Assembly (NCBI GenBank): GCA_964579415.1
Contig: CAZOGW010000050.1
Coordinates: 1 to 19,885, forward strand
Source: CAZOGW01 sp964579415
GTDB lineage: Bacteria > Actinomycetota > Acidimicrobiia > Spongiisociales > UBA5794
DNA length: 19,885 nucleotides
Direction of reading: 5' to 3'
Shown: piece by piece, positions 7,206 to 17,400 of the stretch
How positions within the stretch are numbered: position 1 is the stretch's first letter
Layout of the letters: every line of letters starts with the position of its first letter
The notes under the pieces: generated by a model
Databases searched by the model: none
Told to the model about the DNA's origin: nothing
Seen by the model: only the letters and a program-made list of their open reading frames with translations
Position numbers and translations under genes: made by a program

Positions 7206-9539
7206 TCAGGCCAGGCCGGCGATCCTTTCGCACAGCTCGCGGAGTTGGGTGGCGAAGGCCTTGCGGCGCTCGACCACGTCGGGGCCGGGGCCGAGCAGCT
7301 CACGGTGATCTGCCAGCTTCACCGCCGTCTCGTAGAGGATCTTCGAGACCGATTCCTCGGAGAAGATCACGCCGTCCTCGACGTAGCCGGTTCCCAGCAC
7401 CAGGCCACGCGCCACCAGGTCCTTGTCGTCGAGGCTGTTCATGAAGGCGTCCTCGGCGATCAGGTCACCCACCACCCGGTAGGCCTCGAGGAAGGAGCGC
7501 AGGACCGCCGGGGACCGGAACGGCCGGAACGACTCCACCACCGCCGCCACGTCGCCGGCGGCGAGGCGCTCCTTCCAATCGGGCAGTCGGTCGGTGAGTT
7601 CCGCCTCCACCTCCTCGTCGAACACGCTGCGGCTGGGGAAGAAGAAGTCGAAGAGGAGCAGCTCGCGCATCTCCATCGCCTCGGACTGGAGGGCGGCGAC
7701 CGGGTCGCTCTCGTCGCCGCCCAGCGAGGCGACAGCCAGCTCGGCGATGGCGCCCACCAGCCAGAAGTGGACCACGGTGTTGCGGTAGTAGGCGGCGGCG
7801 AGCTCGGCGTGCGAGGCGATCCGGAAGCGGATGGTTGCGCCGTCGGCGATCCTGTCGACTATGTCGTGGACCACCAGCTCGTCGACCGCCCCGCCCAGCA
7901 CGTCCCGGCTCCCCAGGGGCTCCTTGATGGTGGAGGGCAGGTTGCGGCGTTCCGCCTCGGCGGCGTAGGGAGCGACGGCGTCGCAGATGGCGTCGAACGC
8001 CATCTCTCCGCCGTCGGCGAGCATCACCAGGGTGACCAGCGAGATCGGGGTGATCGGCATCGCCTCGTTGATGCGGTTGGAGATCTCGAACGCCAGCTTG
8101 GGGATCGCAGGGCTGCGGGTGTCGTCGGCGCCGGGAGGATCCTCGCCGAGTTCGGTGAAGAAGGTCCGCAACGAGATGGGCCGACCCAGGCGCAGGTGGA
8201 TGCCGCCATAGGGACGCTGCAGGCCCCGGATGGCCCGCAACATCCACCCCAACGTCTCCGGGGGCTTGGGGGCGCCGGTCTGCTCGGCGGCGTAGCTGCG
8301 GACGTCCTGGATCTGGTCGTAGGCGATGGCTACCGGGACGAAGATGACGTCGTCGGCGGCGCCCCGCTGGTAGGCCTCCACCACGTACGCCAGCATCCCG
8401 AGGCGCGGCGGCAACAGCTTGCCGGTGCGGGATCGGGTGCCCTCGATGTACCACTCGACGGGGAATCGTCGCTGCAGCAGGTAGTCGGCATAGCGGCGCA
8501 GCACGAACTTGTACGGCTCGTTGTCCCGGAACTCGCGGCGGATGAAGAACACCCCGGAGCGGCGGATCAATGGCCCCACCGGGAAGAAGTTCATGTTGAT
8601 GCCCCCCGCGGTGTGGTTGGGGGGCAGGTCGTTCTCGTAGAGGGCGAACTGCAGGCTCTGGTGGTCGAAGTGCGACTTGTGGGTGGGGAGGAACACCAGC
8701 GGGTAACGCTGCGCCATCTGGTACAGCGCCTTCAGCTCCTCGGGGTCGTAGTCCAGCTCGACGTAAGCCCGCCTGATGAGCTGGCGGTAGCCGCTGGTGA
8801 CCAGGTCGATCATCCACGGCGAGTGGGTGGCGGCCATCTCCCTGACGTAGCGGCGGGTGCGGGCCGCCATCCGCCCGTAGCTGACCCCGTCGCGCCGCGC
8901 CAGGCGGGCGACGCCGGCCTGGAACTCCTGGTTGTCGAGGAGGGTCTCGCGGGGGAACTTGGGCACCTTGTAGCGGGTACCGCGCAGCTGCCGCTCCCGG
9001 CTCTCCAGCGTCAGCCACGCCCGCCTCGCCACCAGTTCGGCGAAGCTACGCCCCTCGCGGCGCGCCTCGGGGGCGTTCCACGCCTCGCGCAGGGTGGCGA
9101 GGCGCTCCGGCTCCCCGCAGATGATGCGGACCCGCTCCGGGTAGCGGGAGTAGATCACGTACTGGTTGACCACACCGGGGTCGCGGGGGTCCCCAACCGA
9201 GAGCAGGTCGGTGATCCGCGTGTGACGGATGCCGCCGCGCTCGGGGGTGAGCCACACCACCCGCACCGGCACCACCAGGGCGTCGGCATCGGCGCTGAGG
9301 AAAGCCTTGAACGCCGGATCGGGACGGCGGCGGCGCGGCGTGCGGCGGGTCACCGGAAGCTCCGCCACCTGGACGTCGGAAGCGACCACGTCGCCGGGGC
9401 GGGTTCTACGCAGCCAGTCCCTCAGCAGCCGCCTCTCGAAGGGCCCCGAAACCTCGGTGACGAACAGGTAAGGGCCCTCCCCCGTGGGCCATTCCGGCTC
9501 GTCAGGCGTAGGGAGGTAGCTGGTCGGAGGGTGTTCCAC
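7206..9539 (-). CDS. plsB: Glycerol-3-phosphate 1-O-acyltransferase (PlsB type)
   Basis: Protein of 777 residues that should acylate sn-glycerol 3-phosphate at position 1, the first committed step of phospholipid and triacylglycerol synthesis, at the inner face of the membrane. The acyltransferase signature HX4D is HKSHFD at 287-292. It is followed by GGINMNFFPVGP from 312, RRSGVFFIRR, and EGTRSR at 366-371, the blocks that bind glycerol phosphate. The length is close to E. coli PlsB. The long C-terminal half without motifs is normal for the family. The start is GTG at 9539. It has no visible Shine-Dalgarno sequence, and the CAGTATC heptamer array begins only 6 nt upstream, so the leader of this gene is the repeat itself. 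No better start was found downstream that keeps the family's N-terminus. The BI-1 gene lies upstream on the same strand across the repeat and gap; the sigma factor gene lies downstream. Confidence 0.92.
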   Translation of the reverse strand: MEHPPTSYLPTPDEPEWPTGEGPYLFVTEVSGPFERRLLRDWLRRTRPGDVVASDVQVAELPVTRRTPRRRRPDPAFKAFLSADADALVVPVRVVWLTPERGGIRHTRITDLLSVGDPRDPGVVNQYVIYSRYPERVRIICGEPERLATLREAWNAPEARREGRSFAELVARRAWLTLESRERQLRGTRYKVPKFPRETLLDNQEFQAGVARLARRDGVSYGRMAARTRRYVREMAATHSPWMIDLVTSGYRQLIRRAYVELDYDPEELKALYQMAQRYPLVFLPTHKSHFDHQSLQFALYENDLPPNHTAGGINMNFFPVGPLIRRSGVFFIRREFRDNEPYKFVLRRYADYLLQRRFPVEWYIEGTRSRTGKLLPPRLGMLAYVVEAYQRGAADDVIFVPVAIAYDQIQDVRSYAAEQTGAPKPPETLGWMLRAIRGLQRPYGGIHLRLGRPISLRTFFTELGEDPPGADDTRSPAIPKLAFEISNRINEAMPITPISLVTLVMLADGGEMAFDAICDAVAPYAAEAERRNLPSTIKEPLGSRDVLGGAVDELVVHDIVDRIADGATIRFRIASHAELAAAYYRNTVVHFWLVGAIAELAVASLGGDESDPVAALQSEAMEMRELLLFDFFFPSRSVFDEEVEAELTDRLPDWKERLAAGDVAAVVESFRPFRSPAVLRSFLEAYRVVGDLIAEDAFMNSLDDKDLVARGLVLGTGYVEDGVIFSEESVSKILYETAVKLADHRELLGPGPDVVERRKAFATQLRELCERIAGLA

Positions 9540-9544
9540 CGGGA

Positions 9545-9577
9545 CAGTATCCAGTATCCAGTATCCAGTATCCAGTA
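9545..9577. repeat. CAGTATC heptanucleotide tandem repeat
   Basis: Four perfect 7-bp units (CAGTATC) and a partial fifth unit form a 33-bp array that ends 6 nt before the plsB GTG start. Read in the direction of plsB the unit is GATACTG, so the array offers several copies of GATACT, which resembles a -10 hexamer. Whether any of these act as promoters is not known. Confidence 0.95.
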
Positions 9578-9580
9578 GCG

Positions 9581-9728
9581 ACGTAGTACGTAGTACGTAG
9601 TACGNNNNNNNNNNNNNNNNNNNNNNNNNNNNNNNNNNNNNNNNNNNNNNNNNNNNNNNNNNNNNNNNNNNNNNNNNNNNNNNNNNNNNNNNNNNNNNNN
9701 NNNNACGTAGTACGTAGTACGTAGTACG
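9581..9728. repeat. ACGTAGT heptanucleotide tandem repeat interrupted by the assembly gap
   Basis: A second 7-bp array, unit ACGTAGT, has three units plus ACG at 9581-9604 and again three units plus ACG at 9705-9728, with 100 N between. The same phase on both sides suggests one longer array that the assembler could not span. It starts 3 bp after the CAGTATC array and ends 3 bp before the stop codon of the BI-1 gene. Confidence 0.95.
9605..9704. other. Assembly gap (100 N)
   Basis: Exactly 100 undetermined bases, the conventional placeholder for a scaffold gap of unknown size. Identical heptamer repeats flank it, so the true content is most likely more of the same array, but inserted unique sequence cannot be excluded. 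Confidence 0.98.
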
Positions 9729-9731
9729 CTT

Positions 9732-10523
9732 CTAATCCCGCAGCTTGGCGAGGAGACGGAGGATCTCCAGGTAGAGCCACACCAGGGTGACGAGGAGGCC
9801 GAGAGCGGCGAACCAGTCGTAGCCGGCGGGGGCCCGGGCGGCGACGCCCCGCTCGATGAGGTCGAAGTCGAGCAGCAGGTTGAAGGCGGCGAGGGCCACC
9901 ACCAGCACCGAGAAGCCGATGCCGAACATGCCCGAATCCCAGATGAGCGGCATGGTGGTGCCGAAGAGGCTCAGGATGAGGGACAGGATGTAGAAGGCGG
10001 CCACGGCGATGGTGGCGCCGATGACCACGGAGCGCAGCTTGTCGGTGACCCGGATGGTGCGCGTGGCGAACAGCGTCACCATCACGATGGTGGTGACGAT
10101 GGTGGCCAGCACCGCCTGGAGCACGATGCCGCTCCATGCCAGTTCGAAGGCGTGGGAGATGGCGCCGAGGACGTATCCCTGAACGGCGGCGTAGAGGGGT
10201 GCGGCGATGCGCGCCAATTGCGGCTTGATCGTCCCGGCGATGGCGATACCGGCGCCGAGGAGGATGGCGAGAAGGAGGAACCGGGGAAGTTGCGGCGGGT
10301 CGGTGGGGACCACCTGGCTCCACCCGTAGGCGCCGGTGGCGAGGAGGATGAGGAGGAGGAGCCCGGTGGCGCGTGCCACGCCGCCGATCGACATCTCGTC
10401 GGCGGCGACCGGGGAGTACGGGATGGCGGGGACGTCGCGGCCGGCGATACCGACATCCGCCGATGCCGTCGCCGCCGATGCCTGGTCCCCGCCGAACCCC
10501 CTGCTCAGAACCGGGTTGCTCAT
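9732..10523 (-). CDS. Bax inhibitor-1/YccA family membrane protein
   Basis: Integral membrane protein of 263 residues with about seven hydrophobic segments after a polar N-terminus of ~50 residues. Family features include QGYVLGAISHAFE in the third segment, QAVLATIVTTIVMVTLFA in the fourth, RVTDKLRSVVIGATIAV in the fifth, a conserved FNLLLDFDLIE stretch and a C-terminal VTLVWLYLEILRLLAKLRD. This matches the bacterial YccA branch of the BI-1 (TMBIM) superfamily, whose characterised members include pH-sensitive calcium leak channels and modulators of the FtsH protease; which applies here is unknown. The ATG at 10523 was chosen because GAGAGG lies at a good distance and the homologous region begins with MSNPVL-type sequence. 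The frame continues open to 10991, but that extension lies across the threonine synthase gene and is not coding. The gene starts 47 nt after thrC, so both are probably co-transcribed. Its stop codon lies 3 bp from the heptamer array. Confidence 0.87.
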   Translation of the reverse strand: MSNPVLSRGFGGDQASAATASADVGIAGRDVPAIPYSPVAADEMSIGGVARATGLLLLILLATGAYGWSQVVPTDPPQLPRFLLLAILLGAGIAIAGTIKPQLARIAAPLYAAVQGYVLGAISHAFELAWSGIVLQAVLATIVTTIVMVTLFATRTIRVTDKLRSVVIGATIAVAAFYILSLILSLFGTTMPLIWDSGMFGIGFSVLVVALAAFNLLLDFDLIERGVAARAPAGYDWFAALGLLVTLVWLYLEILRLLAKLRD

Positions 10524-10570
10524 GTCGTCCTCTCGCCGTCGGGTGGCGGGGAGTGTACCGGGGCCGTTCC

Positions 10571-11719
<1,149 letters not shown>

Positions 11720-11789
11720 CAGCCAGGATCGTAAATCCTCCCCGTCTCACCGGCGCGATCTGGTAAGACGTGTCAGAATCCAACCGGCA

Positions 11790-11815
11790 GCACCGCACCT
11801 CTCGTAGTGTGGTGC
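11790..11815. repeat. Inverted repeat 1 (9-bp arms)
   Basis: GCACCGCAC at 11790-11798 pairs with GTGTGGTGC at 11807-11815 across an 8-nt loop. All nine positions pair in RNA from the plus strand, one as G-U. The right arm shares 2 nt with the next inverted repeat. Confidence 0.6.
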
Positions 11816-11848
11816 CGGGCTGATCGGTTGGCGTCCGTTCAGCCCGGC
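11814..11848. repeat. Inverted repeat 2 (perfect 10-bp arms), competing with a third hairpin
   Basis: GCCGGGCTGA at 11814-11823 and TCAGCCCGGC at 11839-11848 are perfect reverse complements with a 15-nt loop. Part of the right arm, CCCGGC at 11843-11848, can instead pair with GCCGGG at 11855-11860 across a 6-nt loop, so two folds exclude each other. No T-run follows. It could be a leader RNA switch, a dimeric operator, or coincidence in GC-rich sequence; the perfect 10-bp arms make coincidence less likely for this pair. Confidence 0.65.
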
Positions 11849-11894
11849 GCCACTGCCGGGGGGAGCCGGCGGTTGACTGAGGGATGAATCAGGC

Positions 11895-14468
11895 GTGGCA
11901 CTACCTCTGGTACTGGCGGGCCCCATCGTGCGGCGGGTCGAACCGCGCAAGGTGACCATCTGGGTCGCCCTCAGCGAGAAAGCCACGGTCGCGGTGAAGG
12001 TGTGGCTCAACCACCAGGACACCACCGCCGTTTCGGGCGAGGTGAAGTCCGGCGATCCCGTCTGGGCCGAGGCCGCCGCCGATCCGATCACCGTGGGCAA
12101 GAACCTCCACATCGCCGTCGTCACCGTGGAGAAGAAGGCCCCGGGCGTGCCGCTCCCCCCGGGGACGGTCTGCGCCTACGACGTCCAAATCCTCCGCGCC
12201 GACACTTCGATGACCGACCTGAGGGGTCTGGGCCTGCTCGAGAACGGCTCCGGCGACGCCGACGTCGATCCCAAGCCGCCCCGCCTGGCGCTCGGTTACG
12301 AGAAGAACCGCCTTCCCAGCTTCGTCACCTGCCCCCCGTCGGCTGACGACCTGGTTGTGGCGCACGGGAGCTGCCGCAAGACGATCGGCCCCGGTCCCGA
12401 CGCCATCGTCTACCTCGACGAGGTGATCGAAGAGTCCGTAGGTCTGCCGCTGCAACGACCCCACCAGCTGTTCCTCACCGGCGACCAGATCTACGCCGAC
12501 GACGTCTCGATGCTGCTGCTGCGCAACCTCAACGTGCTGGGGCGGGAACTGTTCGACCGTCACGAGTTCCTGCCGGTCAACGTCCCCCAGGGCACGCTCA
12601 CCGACGTGCCCGCCGACCTGACCGAGTTCCCGGTGGAGAGGCGCACCCGGCTGATCCGCGACGAGGCGAAGATGACCAGCACCGCCGCCTCCAACCACCT
12701 GCTCTCGTTCGCCGAGTTCTGCGCCATGTACCTGGCGGCGTGGAGCCCCGACGTGTGGGAGCCGCTGCCCACCGCCGACGACATCTACGTGAAGATGGAG
12801 ACGATCCTGGCGCCGCTGCTCACCCCCTTCGAGGCGTGCGCCATCGCCAAGCTGGAGAAGGAGGGACGCCTCACCGAAGCCGACAGGGCCAACCCCACCG
12901 CGGTGTGGAAGCGGGAGAAGAGCTCCGGCGACAAAAGCCGCTTCGCCGAGCAGAAGCGCCTCACCGAGATCTACCGCCGCGGCGTCCCCCACGCCCGCCG
13001 GGCACTGGCCAACGTCGCCACCTACATGATCTTCGACGACCACGAGGTCACCGACGACTGGAACCTCACCTCGCAGTGGCGCAACCGGGTGTACACGTCC
13101 CCGCTGGGGAGAACCGTCATCCGCAACGGGCTGCTGGCGTACCTGCTGTTCCAGGGATGGGGCAACGATCCGGAGGCGTTCGCCGGCGGCGACGGGAAGA
13201 AGCTGCTGGACCACACCACGAAGCTGATGACCGGCGCCGAGCCCGGACCCGACAAGAACGAGGCGCTCGAGATCGACAAGCTCCTCGGCCTCTCCGGCTC
13301 CGACCCCAAGGTCAAGTGGAACTACACCATCGACGGGTCCACCCACCGCGCCGTCGTCCTCGACACCCGCACCCGGCGCCGTTACACCGGCCGGGTGTCG
13401 CCACCCGACCTCCTCGGCGAGACACTCCAGACCCAGGTTCCCGAGGGTCCGCTCGGCGGCGGACTGGAGACCCTGATCGTGGTGTCCCCGGTGCCGGTGC
13501 TGGGGCCGGTCCTCATCGACGCCATCGGCCAGCCGCTGCGCATCGTCATCGACGAGTTCAGGGTCCACACCGTGAAGCGCCTCTTCCCCGGGCAAGACCC
13601 CTGCGCCGAGGACGGCGACGTGCTCGGGCTGGAGGAGTTCGACGCCGAGAGCTGGGCCCGCAACGACGAGGCGCTGGAAGGGCTGCTGGGCCGGCTCTCG
13701 GGGTACTCCAGCGTGGTGCTCCTCTCCGGGGACGTCCACTACGCCATGAGCCTGGTGCTCGACTACTGGAAGAAGGGAGCCGCCGCCAAGGCCACCTCAC
13801 GCCTGGTCCAGTTCACCGCCAGCCCCGCCCGCAACAACTTCAAGCCGCTCGTCGAGCACCTCATCCGCGCCGCCGCGGTGGGTCAGACCATCGAGCGGCT
13901 CGGTGTCCCCGCCACCCGATTCGCCTGGAAGGACTCCGGGGAGGACAACCTGGCGCTGCCGCAAGGGTCCTCGGTGCGGCCCGGCATCCGGGCGCGGATG
14001 AACCGCGACCCGGTACTGGTACCGGGCGAGGGCTGGCCCCCCGGCACCACCCTGGCCGCCGAGCCCGACTGGCGCTGGCGCCTCGACATCCTGCGGGATC
14101 CCCGCACCGACGCCGAGCGGCCCTCGGCGCTGGACACCCCGGGAACGATGGCGGCCGACCTGGACCCCGACGATGCCGTCGACGGCTACTTCCGGCTGGC
14201 ACGGCGGCACACCATCGCCGCCGCGCAGCACTACGACCACGTACGCCAGATGATCTTCCTCAACAACGTCGGCGTGGTCCGCTTCCGCAGCGACGAAGAC
14301 GGCAAACGGCTGGTGCGCCACGAGATCATCTCGGGGGATCCCACCGACCCGCGGCGCAAGACAGGCGAGGCCCCCAACACCGTCCACGAGGTGGCGCTGG
14401 CGCCCCCCGGCACGGCGCCACCACCGCTGGTGACGCTGCCGCCTCCCGAAGAGCCTTCCGATGACTGA
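11895..14468 (+). CDS. PhoD-like metallophosphoesterase without export signal
   Basis: Protein of 857 residues of the PhoD-like calcineurin-type phosphoesterase family, which hydrolyses phosphomono- or diesters with bound metal ions. An N-terminal beta domain (residues ~1-60, LAGPIVRRVEPRKVTIWVAL) resembles the PhoD N-domain. The catalytic part shows HGSCRK at 157-162, TGDQIYADD at ~195-203, FDDHEVTDDWN at 380-390 and LLSGDVHY at 609-616, the expected metal ligands and final GDVH. A helical insert of about 175 residues separates the second and third motifs. Residues ~650-857 form an added C-terminal region containing NNVGVVRF and a Pro-rich tail. Unlike secreted PhoD, there is no Tat or Sec signal, so it is probably cytoplasmic. 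The start is GTG at 11895, because an in-frame stop lies just upstream. Its last 8 nt overlap the DUF6603 gene, implying coupled translation. Substrate unknown. Confidence 0.85.
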   Translation: MALPLVLAGPIVRRVEPRKVTIWVALSEKATVAVKVWLNHQDTTAVSGEVKSGDPVWAEAAADPITVGKNLHIAVVTVEKKAPGVPLPPGTVCAYDVQILRADTSMTDLRGLGLLENGSGDADVDPKPPRLALGYEKNRLPSFVTCPPSADDLVVAHGSCRKTIGPGPDAIVYLDEVIEESVGLPLQRPHQLFLTGDQIYADDVSMLLLRNLNVLGRELFDRHEFLPVNVPQGTLTDVPADLTEFPVERRTRLIRDEAKMTSTAASNHLLSFAEFCAMYLAAWSPDVWEPLPTADDIYVKMETILAPLLTPFEACAIAKLEKEGRLTEADRANPTAVWKREKSSGDKSRFAEQKRLTEIYRRGVPHARRALANVATYMIFDDHEVTDDWNLTSQWRNRVYTSPLGRTVIRNGLLAYLLFQGWGNDPEAFAGGDGKKLLDHTTKLMTGAEPGPDKNEALEIDKLLGLSGSDPKVKWNYTIDGSTHRAVVLDTRTRRRYTGRVSPPDLLGETLQTQVPEGPLGGGLETLIVVSPVPVLGPVLIDAIGQPLRIVIDEFRVHTVKRLFPGQDPCAEDGDVLGLEEFDAESWARNDEALEGLLGRLSGYSSVVLLSGDVHYAMSLVLDYWKKGAAAKATSRLVQFTASPARNNFKPLVEHLIRAAAVGQTIERLGVPATRFAWKDSGEDNLALPQGSSVRPGIRARMNRDPVLVPGEGWPPGTTLAAEPDWRWRLDILRDPRTDAERPSALDTPGTMAADLDPDDAVDGYFRLARRHTIAAAQHYDHVRQMIFLNNVGVVRFRSDEDGKRLVRHEIISGDPTDPRRKTGEAPNTVHEVALAPPGTAPPPLVTLPPPEEPSDD

Positions 14469-17400
14469 CGGCAGCTCCAAGGACACCTGGGTCCCCGAAT
14501 TCATGCAGAAGGTGGCCGGGGTCTTCGTCGACGCCCTGGAGTGGCTGGTGACCACGTTCGACGACCCCACCGTCAGCGCCGCCATCCGCGAGGACCTGGG
14601 ATTGGCCAAGGGCACGGCACCACCGCCACCGGTCGACGACCAGCGTCTCGCCGGCATCCGCGCCTTCACCGACAAGGTCGACCCCGACGCCGAGTCGTTC
14701 GGCCAGGCCGTCGAGGACATCGTGGCGGTGACCGCGGCGCTGGGTGGTTGGATCGACGCCATCCGGTCCGACGACGAGAGCGAGACCGGCGAGATCCTCT
14801 ACCTGCTGCTGGCCATGGGCGTCACCGAGAAGATGCGCATCAAGGCCCCGGCCCTGTGGGGCATCGCCGAACTGCTCACCGTGCTCCACGACGTCTTCGG
14901 CGCCGCCCCCGGCGCCGACGAGGGGGCGCTGGGTACCATCCTCAGCCCGCTGTGGGACCTCCTCAAGCTGGTCACCGGTCAGGCCGACCTCCCCGGCGAG
15001 GGAGACGTCGTACTCACCGAGGAGTACGCCACGCTGGTGAGCAACCTGTTCTCGATCGCCTTCATCCTCACCGCCCACAAGGTGCTGGACGGCTTCGTGG
15101 AGGCGAGCTACGGGTGGGACCATCCGGTACCCGGGTCGCTCACCCCCGAGGCCGACGCCCGCTCGCAGCGGGCGCTCACCGTCAGCTTCGGGGAACTCTC
15201 CGACCCGGACGGGGAACGGGGCCATCTCACCATGGTGCTGGTACCCGACGCCGACGGCGGGCCCGGCATCGTGTTGTCCCCGGGCGGCACCATCGTGTTC
15301 GAGAAGGTGGTCCCCCGCCCGCCCCGCCAACCCGTCAAGCCCGGCGAAGAGGTCCCGGCGCTGGCCTACCGGGCGGAGGTGGTGGCCGCCGGCGGCCTCT
15401 CCCTCTTCATCCCCTTCGTGAGCGGGATCGGTGGCGTCGAGGCCGGCGGCGGGCTTGAGGCGGCCCTGAAGCTGGGCGTGACGCCGGTGCTGGCGAAGCT
15501 GCCCGACGCTCCCGACGGCGAGGTGGTGACCCGGCCGGCGCCGCCCACCGTGCCCGCCTTCCGTATCGGGCTCGTCGGCAAGACCCGCATCGAGATCGGC
15601 TCGTTCGGGGGCGGCTTCGAGTTCGGCGCCGACCGGGCACGCGCCGAACTGGTGCTGCGCGACATCGACCTGGTCACCCAGCTCGGCGACGGCGACAACT
15701 TCCTCGCCACCCAGGGCGACCGCAAGGTGCTCTTCGGGTTCGACCTGACCGTCATCGCCGACACCGCCGGCGGGATCTCCTTCGGCGGCGGGTCCGGGCT
15801 CCACGTCGGCATCCCGGTCTCACGGTCGCTGTGGGGCGTGTTCGTGCTCCACCACGTCGAGGTGCAGATCCTCCCCAGCGACGAGCGCGACGCGGTCCTG
15901 CTGGTGACCGGCGCCTTCACGCTCCGCCTCGGCCCCTTCAGCCTCACCGTGGAAGGCATCGGGCTCCGCTTCGACCTCGCCTTCACCGCGGGGAACCTCG
16001 GCATCGTCGACGTCGACGCCGACTTCGAGCCACCCAAGGGCATCGGCCTCGCACTGGCCGTCGGGTCGGTGAAAGGCGGCGGGTTCCTCTACTTCGACAA
16101 GGTGAAGGGCGAATACGCCGGCGTCCTCGAGATCAAGATCAAGTCGGTCACCCTCAAGGCGATCGGGATCCTCACCACCAAGCCACCCGGCGGTGCCGAG
16201 GACTATTCGCTGCTCATCGTCCTCTTCGGCGAGTTCTCCACCCCCCTCGGGTGGGGGTTCTACCTCACCGGCGCCGGCGGCATGATCGGCATCCGGCACG
16301 GCGTGAACGGCGAGGCGCTGCGCGGCGGCCTCAAGACCGGGGTCCTCGACGACATCCTCTTCCCCAAGGACCCCGTCGCCAACGCCCCCCGCATCCTCAA
16401 CCAGATGCGCACCATCTTCCCCATCACGCCGCGGACCTTCACCTTCGGGCCGTTCCTGCGCATCTCCTACGGCAAGGTCCCCATCATCCACATCCAGCTC
16501 GGGCTCATCTTCGAGCTGCAGAACGTGTCGGAGACCGCCGAACGCGACCTCGACCTGACCCGCATCGTGCTGGTGGGCCAGGTCAAGGTGGAGATGCCGC
16601 CCTCCGAGGTGAGACCCAAGGGAACGCCGGCGAAGCTGATCCTGATCGTCGACATCGTCGGTGAGCTCGACCTGCAGAAGAAGTTCCTCGCCATCGACGC
16701 CCGGCTGCGGGACTCCAAGCTGTCGGGGATCACCCTCACCGGCTCGCTGGTGGTGCGGGTGAACTGGGGTGAGGAACGGTCGTGGATCGCCGCCGCCGGG
16801 GGGTTCCACCCCAAGTTCACGGACCTCCCCGCCAACCTGCCCAAACAGGACCGGCTCGGGGTCAGCCTGAAGAAGGGCATCGCCACCATCAAGGCGGAGC
16901 TCTACATCGCGGTGACGTCGAACACGTTCCAGATCGGCGGCAGGCTCTTCGTCCAGGCCAAGAAGTGGGGTTTCTCGGTGGAGGGCTACCTGGTCCTCGA
17001 CACCCTGTGGCAGTTCAAGCCGTTCCGGTTCACCATCGACATCGAGGCCGGTGTCGTCCTGAAGCGGGGTAGCAACACCCTGATGGGCATCGACCTCAAG
17101 TTCAGCCTGGCCGGTCCCGGCCTGTGGCGGGCTCAGGGGTCGGCCAAGTTCAAGATCCTGTTCCTCTCCAAGACCGTCAAGTTCGACGAGGAGTGGGGCG
17201 ACGAGCCGGAGACTTCGGTGCTGGTCCGCGACGCCCAGGTGGAGATCGAGCAGGCCCTCTCCCGGCCGGAGAACTGGGCCGCCGCCCTCCCCGGCGGCGG
17301 TGAGATGCTGGTGTCGCTGCGGCCGCCCGACGACGCCGACCTGGTACCGGCACACCCCCTCGGCGAGCTGGTGGGCCGCCAGGCCATCGCCCCTCTGGAG

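Larger units (their letters stand above)
11720..11894. promoter_or_regulatory. Divergent regulatory spacer between thrC and the PhoD-like operon
   Basis: This 175-bp spacer should hold the promoters of thrC (minus) and of the three-gene PhoD-like operon (plus). No clear -35/-10 pair was recognised. Its striking content is a chain of inverted repeats between 11790 and 11860, listed separately. GAGGG at ~11879-11883 is the nearest ribosome-site-like sequence to the GTG start at 11895. The phoD frame is closed upstream by TGA at 11874-11876, which fixes the start at this GTG. Confidence 0.5.

Noticed and set aside
6081..9578. Plus-strand open frame of 1165 codons opposite plsB, the sigma factor and its partner
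   Set aside because: It runs antisense to three genes with clear family motifs, has the low-complexity Gly/Val/His/Arg composition typical of reversed high-GC codons, and shows no domain. It also ends in the heptamer repeat.
11901..13739. Minus-strand open frame of 612 codons opposite the PhoD-like gene
   Set aside because: It is antisense to a gene with intact catalytic motifs; composition is that of a shadow frame and no motif is present.
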